Positions 44,372-52,537 of a stretch of DNA of 64,000 bases are shown here, one piece after another. Where the stretch lies: assembly GCA_047459075.1 (NCBI GenBank), contig VSCH01000011.1, forward strand, positions 12,583 through 76,582, written 5' to 3'. The notes under the pieces are model-generated. The model saw nothing but the letters and a program-made list of their open reading frames with translations, was not told the origin of the DNA and made no database searches. The position numbers were made by a program, and so were the translations under genes. The DNA comes from ZC4RG19 sp017577565 (GTDB lineage: Bacteria; Actinomycetota; Acidimicrobiia; Acidimicrobiales; VFJN01). Positions within the stretch are counted from its first letter, which is position 1; every line of letters begins with the position of its first letter.

Positions 44372-45760
44372 ATGGCGAGGTTTCCGTACGAGGACCGGTT
44401 CCCGGTCAACCGCCGGCTGCCCGAGAGGGGCCGACCGCGCGAGGAGGTCGTGGCCGAGCTGCGGGCCATGGCCACCGAGGAGGACGCCTTCTGGGAGACC
44501 GGCAAGTGCTCGGGGACGATGTACTGCGGCGACCACGAGCACTACCGCTTCCTGACCGAGGCGTTCGGGCTGTTCGCCCACGTCAACGTCCTGCAGCGCG
44601 ACATGTGCCCGAGCGCCACGAAGTTCGAGGCCGAGATCATCGCCATGGCGCTCGACCTCATGCACGCCGAGGCGGTGACCGACACCGAGCCGGCCGGCCT
44701 GGTCACCACGGGCGGCACCGGCAGCATCCTCCACGCGGTGCTCGCCTACCGCGACCACGCGGCCGCCACCCGGGGCGTCCGGCAGCCCAACCTGGTCAAG
44801 CCCGAGACGGCGCACCCCGCCTTCGACAAGGCGTGCCACCTGTTCGGCGTCGAGGCCCGCACCGCCCCCGTCGACCCCGACACCACGACCGTGGCGGTCG
44901 ACGCCCTCGCCGAGCTGGTCGACGACCAGACCATCGCCCTCGTCGGCTCGGCCGGCAACTACCCCTACGGCACCATCGACCCCATCGCCGAGCTCGGCGA
45001 GCTGGCCCTGGAGCGGGGCGTCGGCCTGCACGTCGACGCCTGCCTCGGCGGGTTCATCCTGCCCTTCGGCGAGGAGCTGGGCGTGCCCGGCATCCCGCCA
45101 TTCGACTTCCGGGTCCCGGGCGTCACGACCATCTCGGCCGACACCCACAAGTACGGCTACGCGCTGAAGGGCAGCTCGACGCTCCTGTTCCGCGACAAGG
45201 CGCTGCGCAACGCGCAGTACTTCTTCGTGCCGGGCTGGAGCGGCGGCAAGTACATGTCACCCGGCATCGAGGGCTCCCGCTCCGGCGGGCTGCTGGCCTC
45301 CACGTGGGCGGCCATGGTCAGCCTCGGCCGGGAGGGCTACCGGCGGTACGCCCGCCAGATCTTCGACACCGCCGCCGAGATGATGGCCGCCGTCCGCTCC
45401 CACCCCGAGCTGCGGATCCTCGGCCGGCCGACGTTCTGCTTCTCGTTCACGTCGGACGAGTTCGACATCTACCACGTCAACGACTTCATGCGGGAGCGGG
45501 GCTGGCGCTTCAACGGCCAGCAGTACCCGAACGCCATCCACATGGCGGTCACCCGGCCGCAGACCCGCCCCGGCGTCACCGAGGCGTTCGCCACCGACCT
45601 GGCCGACGCCGTGCGCTACGCCCTCGAGCACAAGGACGAGACGCCCTTCACCGGCGCCATCTACGGCGGCGTCGAGGGCGGCCTCACCGCCGAGGCGGAG
45701 GAGCTCATCCGCTCGGTGATGGAGGACATGCTCGACAAGCAGATGCGGGTCCCGTCGTGA
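44372..45760 (+). CDS. PLP-dependent lyase/decarboxylase, sphingosine-1-phosphate lyase-like
   Basis: A 462-residue fold-type I PLP enzyme. The segment SADTHKYGYALKGSS carries the PLP-binding Lys (about residue 260) and is spelled as in sphingosine-1-phosphate lyases. The upstream blocks VTTGGTGSILHAVLAYR and LHVDACLGGFILPF, and the downstream YFFVPGWSGGKY, also align by eye with eukaryotic and bacterial S1P lyases rather than glutamate decarboxylases. It may cleave a phosphorylated long-chain base or decarboxylate an amino acid. ATG 44372 gives a natural N-terminus; ATG 44333 is the alternative. It is controlled by the TetR operator and coupled (GTGA) to the FGGY kinase. Confidence 0.82.
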   Translation: MARFPYEDRFPVNRRLPERGRPREEVVAELRAMATEEDAFWETGKCSGTMYCGDHEHYRFLTEAFGLFAHVNVLQRDMCPSATKFEAEIIAMALDLMHAEAVTDTEPAGLVTTGGTGSILHAVLAYRDHAAATRGVRQPNLVKPETAHPAFDKACHLFGVEARTAPVDPDTTTVAVDALAELVDDQTIALVGSAGNYPYGTIDPIAELGELALERGVGLHVDACLGGFILPFGEELGVPGIPPFDFRVPGVTTISADTHKYGYALKGSSTLLFRDKALRNAQYFFVPGWSGGKYMSPGIEGSRSGGLLASTWAAMVSLGREGYRRYARQIFDTAAEMMAAVRSHPELRILGRPTFCFSFTSDEFDIYHVNDFMRERGWRFNGQQYPNAIHMAVTRPQTRPGVTEAFATDLADAVRYALEHKDETPFTGAIYGGVEGGLTAEAEELIRSVMEDMLDKQMRVPS

Positions 45761-47361
45761 GCACCACCGGCGGGAGCGGACCTGCGCCGCACGGGCGCGA
45801 CAGCCTCGTCCTCGCCGTCGACCTGGGCACCGGTGGCCCCAAGGTCGGGTTCGTCTCGGTGACCGGCGAGACCGTCTGGCGCGACCACGTCCGGGTGGCC
45901 ACCCGCTGGCTCGACGGGGGTGGCGCCGTCCAGGACCCGAACGAGTGGTGGACGGTCATCTGCGACGCCGTCCGCAAGGCGCTCGCCAACGGCCTCGCCC
46001 CGGCCGAGCGGGTCGCCGCGGTGTGCGTGACCGGCCAGTGGGCCAGCACCGTGCCGGTCGACGCCGAGGGCGTGCCGGTGGGCGACTGCGTCATGTGGCA
46101 GGACCACCGGGGCATCCCGCTCGTGCGCCGGCGCATCGGCGGGCCGGTCGCCGGCTACGACCCGCGGGCGCTCGTCACCTGGGTGCGCAAGACCGCGGGC
46201 ATCCCCGGCGGCAACGACCCGGTCGGTCACATGCACACCCTGGCCACCCACCACCCCGAGGTCGCCGCGGCCGCCCGCTGGTACCTCGAGCCCGTCGACT
46301 ACCTGGCCATGCGGTTCACCGGCGAGCCCGCCGCCACCCACGCCTCGATGACCGCGGCGTGGCTCACCGACAACCGCCGGCTCGACGTCCTCGACTACGA
46401 CGACGAGCTGGTCGAGCGGGCCGGCGTCGACCGCTCGAAGCTGCCGCCGCTCGTGCCCACCGGCTCGGTCGTCGGCACCGTCCGGGCGGCGGTCGCCCGC
46501 GACCTCGGCCTCCCCGACGGCGTGCAGGTGGTCGCCGGCGTGCCCGACCTGCACGCGGCGGCGCTCGGCGCCGGCGCCGTGGAGGAGGGCGAGGCCCACA
46601 TGGCGCTGTCGAGCACCTCGTGGATCAGCCTCCCGCTGCGGCGCAAGAAGACCGACGTGCTGCGGGGCATGGCCACGATCCCCGGCTTCCGGGGCGGCTA
46701 CCTGCTGGCCAACAACCACGACACCTCGGGGCTGGCGCTGCAATGGCTGCTCGACAACGTCGTGGCGCCCGACGACGGCCTGGCCGGGACCGGCGGGCCC
46801 GGCTCCTGCAGCTACGACGACCTCACCGCGCTGGCCGCCACCTCGCCGCCCGGCGCCAACGGGGTGATCTTCACGCCCTGGCTGGCGGGGGAGCGCACGC
46901 CGGTCAGCGACAGCCACCTGCGGGGCGGCTTCCACAACGTCTCGCTGCGGACCACCCGGGCCGACCTCGTGCGGGCCGTGCTCGAGGGCGTCGCCTACAA
47001 CGACCACTGGCTGCACGGCTACGTCGAGCGGTTCGCCAAGCGGCGGCTCGACCCCGTCCGGGTCGTGGGCGGCGGCGCGCAGTCGGAGCTGTGGTGCCAG
47101 ATCCACGCCGACGTCATGGACCGCACGATCGAGCAGGTCGAGGACCCCGTCGACGCGCAGCTGCGCGGCGCCGCCGTGCTGGCCGGCATCGCGCTGGGCC
47201 TGGTCGACTGGTCCGAGGTGCGGGGACTGGCCCGGGTCGCCCGCACCTTCACGCCCGACCCCGCCAACCGCGACGTCTACGACCGGCTCTCGGCCGAGCT
47301 GCCCCGGCTCTGCTCGACGCAGCGGCCGATGTTCCGCCGGCTCAACCGCCGGCGCCGCTGA
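45757..47361 (+). CDS. FGGY-family carbohydrate kinase
   Basis: A 534-residue kinase with the two-domain actin-like fold. It has the N-terminal phosphate loop VLAVDLGTGGPKVGFVS, the sugar-binding CVTGQWASTVPVD and CVMWQDHRG, and a second-domain GVPDLHAAALGAG that holds the catalytic Asp. The final GGGAQSELWCQIHADVM is the FGGY signature region, closest to xylulokinase-like members. The GTG start overlaps the lyase stop as GTGA, so the two are made together. The substrate may be a sugar or polyol. A shared pathway with the lyase is likely but undefined. Confidence 0.88.
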   Translation: MSTTGGSGPAPHGRDSLVLAVDLGTGGPKVGFVSVTGETVWRDHVRVATRWLDGGGAVQDPNEWWTVICDAVRKALANGLAPAERVAAVCVTGQWASTVPVDAEGVPVGDCVMWQDHRGIPLVRRRIGGPVAGYDPRALVTWVRKTAGIPGGNDPVGHMHTLATHHPEVAAAARWYLEPVDYLAMRFTGEPAATHASMTAAWLTDNRRLDVLDYDDELVERAGVDRSKLPPLVPTGSVVGTVRAAVARDLGLPDGVQVVAGVPDLHAAALGAGAVEEGEAHMALSSTSWISLPLRRKKTDVLRGMATIPGFRGGYLLANNHDTSGLALQWLLDNVVAPDDGLAGTGGPGSCSYDDLTALAATSPPGANGVIFTPWLAGERTPVSDSHLRGGFHNVSLRTTRADLVRAVLEGVAYNDHWLHGYVERFAKRRLDPVRVVGGGAQSELWCQIHADVMDRTIEQVEDPVDAQLRGAAVLAGIALGLVDWSEVRGLARVARTFTPDPANRDVYDRLSAELPRLCSTQRPMFRRLNRRRR

Positions 47362-47432
47362 ACCGGGCCCGCCCTGCGGCCGGGCCCGCACCCTGGGTGG
47401 ACCGATCGCGACACGGAGCGAGCGGACGGCGA

Positions 47433-47438
47433 TACGAT
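47433..47438 (+). promoter_or_regulatory. Candidate -10 (TACGAT) for the diguanylate cyclase gene
   Basis: TACGAT gives a leader of about 20 bases that contains GGTGAGG before ATG 47466. Confidence 0.4.
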
Positions 47439-47465
47439 CGGCGTCCGCCGCGGGGTGAGGCGGCG

Positions 47466-48938
47466 ATGTCGGTCGTGACAGCGGTTCGGGGGCAGCAGAT
47501 GGACGGTGCGGAGGCACCGAAGCCGACGGCAGGTGGGGGGACGGCGGCGGACGACGAGCCGCCCGTGCCGCCCGACGTCGCGGCGCGGATCGTGCGGGCG
47601 GTCGACCGCTCGCCCTCCACCGTCGTCACGCTCGTCAACCCCGACCTGACCATCGCCTGGGTCAGCCGGTCGGCCCGCTGGATCACCGGGTCCGACCCCG
47701 ACAGCCGCCGGGGCGACAGCGCCGTCTCCCGCATCCACCCCGACGACGCCCACCGCCTGGTCGAAGGGCTGGCGCAGCTCCGGGCCGCCCAGGGCCACCA
47801 CGACTACCTCACGACGGTGCCGGAGCCCATCCGCTACCGCTTCCAGCGGTTCGACGGCACCTGGGTCGTCATGGAGGCGACCATCCACAACCTCCTCGGT
47901 GACCCCGAGGCCGACGGCCTCCTCGTCTTCGCCCGCCCCGTCAGCGGGCACCACGAGGGCGTCGGCCACGTCATCGACCTGCTCGTCGCCGGCCGGCCCC
48001 TGCCCGAGGTGCTCGGCGCCTGCGCCGGGCTGGTCCCCGAGCCCTTCGGGGCCGCGGCCGTCGTCGCCCTGCTGCCCGACGGGATCGTCACCGGGGTGCC
48101 CGCGGGGTCGCCGGCCGCCGACCTCGTGGGCGACCGCCGGTGGTGGCAGGCGGCGGCCGTCGGGGAGCCGACCATCGCGCCGGGGTTCGAGGGCGTCCCG
48201 GCCGACGCGGCCGAGGCCGCCCGGGCCCGCGGCTTCCGGTCGGTCTGGGCCCTGCCCATCCGCGACCAGGTGCGCCAGGACGTCATCGGCTGCACCGTCG
48301 TGTGGCTGAAGATGCGGCTCGAGCCCAACATCGCGACCGACGAGGTCCTGCGCCACACCGAGCGGCTGGCCAGCCTGGTCATCGGCGAGGAGCGCCGCCG
48401 GCAGGACCTGCGCCGCCAGGCCACGACCGACCCGCTCACCCGGCTCGCCAACCGCTCGGCCTTCGAGATGCGCCTCGCCCAGGCCGACGGGCCGGTGACG
48501 GTGGCGGTCCTCGACCTCGACGGGTTCAAGCCGGTGAACGACACCTACGGCCACGAGGTCGGCGACGCCGTGCTGCGGGTCGTCGCCGAGCGGCTCGCCC
48601 TGGGCGTCCGGCGCGAGGACCTGGCCGCCCGCATCGGCGGCGACGAGTTCGCCATCGTGTTCGCCGAGGGCACCGGCCACGACGACGCCGTCCGGTCGGC
48701 GGCCCGGGTCGTCTCCGCGATCGAGGGCCCCATCGCGCTGGACGGCGGGCTGCGGGTGTCGGTGGGCGCCAGCGTCGGCGTGGCGACCGCGCCGGCCGAC
48801 GAGGTGGTCCAGCGGGCCGACGCCGCCCTCTACCGGGCCAAGCGGGACAAGCGCGCCGGCCGCACGGCGCCGTCGCCGGCGGGGGCGGGCACCCGGCCGT
48901 CCCCCGCGGGGCGCGCCACCTCGCCGGTCGACGTCTGA
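47466..48938 (+). CDS. Diguanylate cyclase with PAS and GAF-like sensor domains
   Basis: Makes cyclic di-GMP from GTP. The 490-residue soluble protein has a PAS-like domain (about 35-160: VVTLVNPDLTIAWVSRSARW...). A GAF-like domain follows (about 165-310). The GGDEF domain (about 325-470) has an intact active site IGGDEFAIVF. The product-inhibition site RxxD is present as RRED five residues before GGDEF, so feedback control is expected. No EAL domain and no membrane helix are present. It is transcribed alone from a short leader. Confidence 0.92.
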   Translation: MSVVTAVRGQQMDGAEAPKPTAGGGTAADDEPPVPPDVAARIVRAVDRSPSTVVTLVNPDLTIAWVSRSARWITGSDPDSRRGDSAVSRIHPDDAHRLVEGLAQLRAAQGHHDYLTTVPEPIRYRFQRFDGTWVVMEATIHNLLGDPEADGLLVFARPVSGHHEGVGHVIDLLVAGRPLPEVLGACAGLVPEPFGAAAVVALLPDGIVTGVPAGSPAADLVGDRRWWQAAAVGEPTIAPGFEGVPADAAEAARARGFRSVWALPIRDQVRQDVIGCTVVWLKMRLEPNIATDEVLRHTERLASLVIGEERRRQDLRRQATTDPLTRLANRSAFEMRLAQADGPVTVAVLDLDGFKPVNDTYGHEVGDAVLRVVAERLALGVRREDLAARIGGDEFAIVFAEGTGHDDAVRSAARVVSAIEGPIALDGGLRVSVGASVGVATAPADEVVQRADAALYRAKRDKRAGRTAPSPAGAGTRPSPAGRATSPVDV

Positions 48939-49015
48939 CGACCGCGGCCGGCCGGACGCGCAGCGCGGTCGGCCCGCGCCGCGGGTGCCGTGTCGGGATC
49001 GGGGCCGCGCCCCGC

Positions 49016-49021
49016 CAGACT
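49016..49021 (+). promoter_or_regulatory. -10 hexamer (CAGACT), leaderless promoter of the DPDAT-repeat gene
   Basis: CAGACT ends 7 bases before ATG 49029, with no Shine-Dalgarno. Confidence 0.4.
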
Positions 49022-49028
49022 CGACGGC

Positions 49029-50069
49029 ATGGCAGACCCCCGCCGCGACGACCCCGACGCGACCGAGAGGACCCCGCCGGACGACCCCGACGCCACCCGC
49101 CCCCTCCCGCCGGCGGACGAGGACCCGGACGCGACGCAGGTGGCCGGCGTGGGGGAGGACCCCGACGCGACGCTGGTGGCAGAGGGTGCCGGCGGTGCAC
49201 CGGACGAGACGCTCGTGGCCCCGGCCGGCGGCGACCCGGAGGCGACGCTGGTGGCGGAGGGTGCCGGCGGTGCGCCGGACGAGACGCTCGTGGCCGGGCC
49301 GGCCGGGGAGGCCGGGACACCACCGGGGGCCGGGCCGGGCACGGACCCCGACGCCACGCAGCCGGCGCCGGCGGCCGGCGACCCCGAGGCCACCCCGGCC
49401 GCGGGCACCGGCGGGACCGGCGACCCGGAGGCGACGCTGGTGGCCGGGCCCGCCGCCGACGACCCGGACGCCACCCGGCCGGTCGAGGCGTCGCCCACCG
49501 TCCGCCTGCCCAGCTCGCCGGCCACCGCCCCGCCCACGGGGGCCCCGACCCCCGCCGCCCGCCCGGCCCGCCGCCGGCGCCGGGCGCAGGTCGAGCGCCG
49601 CCGCCGGGCCCTGCTGGCCGGGCTCGCGGCCGCGGTGCTGGCGGCGGCCGCGGCCGTGGCCTTCACCTGGGGCGGCGACGACGCGGATCCCGTCGCCGAC
49701 CGGGAGACGACGACCACCGAGGCGGAGTCGACGACCACCTCGACGGCCTCGACGACCCCGACGACGTCCGCGCCCTCGACGACGGCCGACGAGTCGCCGG
49801 CCCCGCCACCGCCGGAGCGGCCGGCCACGACCGCACCCCCGTCGACGTCCCCGCCCACGACGGCACCCCCCACCACCCCGACGACCGCGGCCCCGACGAC
49901 GACCACCCGCCCGCCGCGCACGACGACGACCACCGCGCCGACGACGACCACGACGGCGCGGAACGAGGAGACCACGCCGCGCCAGGGCCCCGCCGAGGCG
50001 CCGGACGGCACCCCGGGGGTCGACGGGGCCGCCCGCACGAGCGGGTCAGAGGACGTGCCGGCGGCGTAG
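49029..50069 (+). CDS. Single-span membrane protein with DPDAT/DPEAT repeats, function unknown
   Basis: A 346-residue protein. The cytoplasmic N-terminal half (1-150) carries about nine copies of DP(D/E)AT plus two PDETLV units, each with a Thr preceded by acidic residues. A basic stop (RRRRRAQVERRRR) leads into one membrane helix (about 195-212). The outer part is a low-complexity Thr/Ser/Pro stalk of about 130 residues. The acidic-Thr repeats look like sites for Ser/Thr protein kinases and FHA-domain readers; that is inference. ATG 49029 fits the leaderless hexamer. The 3' end overlaps the convergent flippase gene by 24 bases. Confidence 0.7.
   Translation: MADPRRDDPDATERTPPDDPDATRPLPPADEDPDATQVAGVGEDPDATLVAEGAGGAPDETLVAPAGGDPEATLVAEGAGGAPDETLVAGPAGEAGTPPGAGPGTDPDATQPAPAAGDPEATPAAGTGGTGDPEATLVAGPAADDPDATRPVEASPTVRLPSSPATAPPTGAPTPAARPARRRRRAQVERRRRALLAGLAAAVLAAAAAVAFTWGGDDADPVADRETTTTEAESTTTSTASTTPTTSAPSTTADESPAPPPPERPATTAPPSTSPPTTAPPTTPTTAAPTTTTRPPRTTTTTAPTTTTTARNEETTPRQGPAEAPDGTPGVDGAARTSGSEDVPAA
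49167..49295 (+). repeat. Imperfect tandem duplication, 75-bp period
   Basis: Two 54-bp blocks (49167-49220 and 49242-49295) differ at only two positions, both silent. They encode the repeated segment ATLVAEGAGGAPDETLVA. This indicates a recent duplication inside the repeat region of the membrane protein gene. Confidence 0.8.
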
Positions 50070-52476
50070 CAGGCGCAGCGACCACCAGCCGGGGACGACG
50101 ACCGCCCAGTTGGTGAGCAGGCGGAAGACCAGGACGGCCGGCGTCGCCACCGCCGGGTCGACGCCGGCGCCGCTGAGCCCGCCGATCAGCGTCGCCTCCA
50201 CCGCGCCGAGCCCGCCCGGCGTCGGCGCCGCACCGGCGACGGCCTTGCCGCCGAAGAGCACCGCGCCCATCACCGCGACGCCCACCGACGCGCCGAAGGC
50301 CCGCAGCACGAACCACAGGCAGGCGAGCTGGATCGCCGACCCCGCCACCGACGACAGCAGCATCGTGGCGCCCCGGCGGGGGTCGGTGGCCAGCTCGGCG
50401 AGCGACGACCCGGCCCGCCGCACGACCGGTCCGACCCGGCCGCCGACCAGCCGGCGCAGGGCGGGCACGGCGGCGACGAGGCCGGCGAGGCCCAGGGCGA
50501 CGCCGGCGACGACCAGCAGCTCGGAGCGGCCCGGCCAGGGGAGGCGGGCGTCGGACTGGCCGGCCCAGGTGACGAACACGGCGATGACGGCGACGCCCGC
50601 GATCCCGTTGGCCAGGGTGACGAGCGCCAGCGTCGTCGCCGCCTCGGTCGCGCCGTAGCCCGAGCGCTGCAGGAAGCGGATGTTCGTGCCGAGCCCGCCG
50701 ACGTTGTTGGGGGTCACCCGGTTGAGCGTGGCCGCGGCCAGCTGGGTGAGGTAGGTGAGGCCGAACGGCGGGCGCAGCGGCGTCGCCGCCCGGAAGGTGA
50801 CCGTCGAGGTGACGTACCACAGCGGCATCAGCACGGCGACCGGCAGCAGCCACGGCCAGTCGGCGTCGGCCATGGCCCGCCCGGCGTCCGCCAGCGTCGT
50901 CAGCTGGGGCAGGAGCACGGTCAGCACCACGACGCCGGCCACCAGGAGCAGCACCGTCGACCGCTGCACCCGGGCCAGCCGGACGAGCTCGACCTCCCCG
51001 GCGCCGGTCACCCGGCGGGCCTCGTCGCGCACGGCCCGGAGCGTCCGCTCGCTGCCCCGGAGGCGCAGGCGCGTGCTCAGCGGGAGCGCCGGCACCTGCA
51101 CGTAGGGGAGCGCGGCCGTCAGCGCGTCGTCGCCCAGCGCCTCGCGGCAGGCCGCCACCGCCGCCTCGGGCCCGACCTGCAGCGCCGTCGACACCAGCAG
51201 CGTCGCCCGGTCGACGAGCAGCAGCGGCTCGGGGGCGTCGAGGACGGCCCCGGCGAGGTCGCGGACCCAGGCCCGGCCGTCGCCGTCGATCGTGAGCGCC
51301 CGGGTGTCGAGCGCCCCGTGGGCCACCCGGCCGGCGTGCAGCCCGCCGGCGGCGCGCCAGGCCGCGACGAGCGCGGCGTGCGGGGCGTCGGCGCCCAGGT
51401 CGGCGAGCGACGTGCCCGCCACCGGCTCGTGGGCCACCAGCGCCGCGCCCCGCCCGGCCCGGGCGACCGCCACCGGGCGCCCGGCGCGCACGCCGAGCCG
51501 GTCGAGCCACAGGGCGACGAAGGCGGCCCGCTCGGCGACCAGCTCGACGGGCAGGAACGCACCGGCCGCGGACGCGGTGCGGGACCGGATCCGCTGGTAG
51601 AGGCGGGCGACGAGGTCGCGGTCGCGGTCGTTGTCGCTGTGGACGTCGACGTCCACCTCGGGCGGCTCGCTCCCCGCGGCGAGGCGGGCCCGGTACGAGC
51701 GGGAGGCCCCGGCCGCGGGCGGCCGCTCGGTCAGCGAGACGACGGCCAGGCCGTTGCGGCGCAGGGCCTCGACCACCGCGGCGCCGCCGGGGGCGAGGTC
51801 GGGGGACCCCACGGCGAGCAGGGCGCCCGAGCCGGCGGCCAGGCCAGTCCCGTAGGCGACGACCAGGTCGAGCGGCAGGTTCGTGCCCGACACGACCCGC
51901 ACGACCGAGAACGCGGCGAGCAGGCCCCACAGCGGCCGCGCCCACCGGGGCCCGGTCCAGCGGACGGTCACGACGACGGCCGCGGCGGCGCCGGCCAGGT
52001 AGGCGGAGGTCGGGAAAGGCGCGGCCGGAGATCCAGCTCTCCCGCTCGACCAGCGCCCGCCACGAGGCGGGCTGGGCCTCGTCGACGAAGGTGTGGCCGA
52101 GCACCGCGGCGACGGCGGACGCCGCCACGGCGCCCAGGGCGACGCCGGCGAGCCACCGCGGACGCCGGGCGGCCAGCGCGGCGGCGACCAGGACGACCGG
52201 GGCGACCACCGCGGCCAGCTGGGTCAGGCCGATGGCCGCGGTGCGGGCGGGGCCGGGGAGCCGGCCGACCGAGCGGGCCAGGTCGGCCTGCATGCCGCCG
52301 AGGGTGTCGGTGGCGATCGCCGCGAGCACCACGCCGGCGACGGCGAGGGCGGCGCCGGCCAGGCCGCGCACCGCGTCGACCGCGGCCCACCGCTCGACGT
52401 GGCGGTCGAGCTCGGTGACGGACGCGCCGTTGGCCGCGGGCACCGCCTCGGAGGGGCGTGCGGGTGCCGCCGGCAT
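50046..52476 (-). CDS. PAP2-like / kinase-like / flippase (UPF0104) fusion, with a +1 frameshift
   Basis: A large membrane protein in two frames. Frame 1 (52476-52012) starts leaderless at ATG 52476 and encodes several membrane helices ending ESWISGRAFP. One extra base at 52011 moves the reading to frame 2 (52010-50046), which continues TSAYLAGAAAAVVV. Together they form a degenerate PAP2 domain (SGTNLPLD where SGxHxPxD is expected). A soluble pseudokinase-like part (VARAGRGAALVAHEP...HGALDTRALTI) follows. The C-terminus is a lysylphosphatidylglycerol-synthase-type flippase domain (NRVTPNNVGGLGTN, APTPGGLGAVEA). Full length would be about 809 residues. The shift may be a sequencing error, a mutation or recoding. 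GTG 51971 is the first start in frame 2. Confidence 0.72.
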
Positions 52477-52482
52477 GGGCGC

Positions 52483-52488
52483 AGTATC
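52483..52488 (-). promoter_or_regulatory. -10 hexamer (GATACT), leaderless promoter of the PAP2/flippase gene
   Basis: GATACT on the minus strand ends 6 bases before ATG 52476. Confidence 0.45.
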
Positions 52489-52537
52489 CCACGCCGCGCG
52501 CGCACCGCCACCGTCCGTCGTCAACGGGGCCCGGCGC

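Noticed and set aside
47362..47400. Terminator after the FGGY kinase
   Set aside because: CGGGCCCG occurs twice, but the pairing is ambiguous (each copy is self-complementary), so I did not list it.
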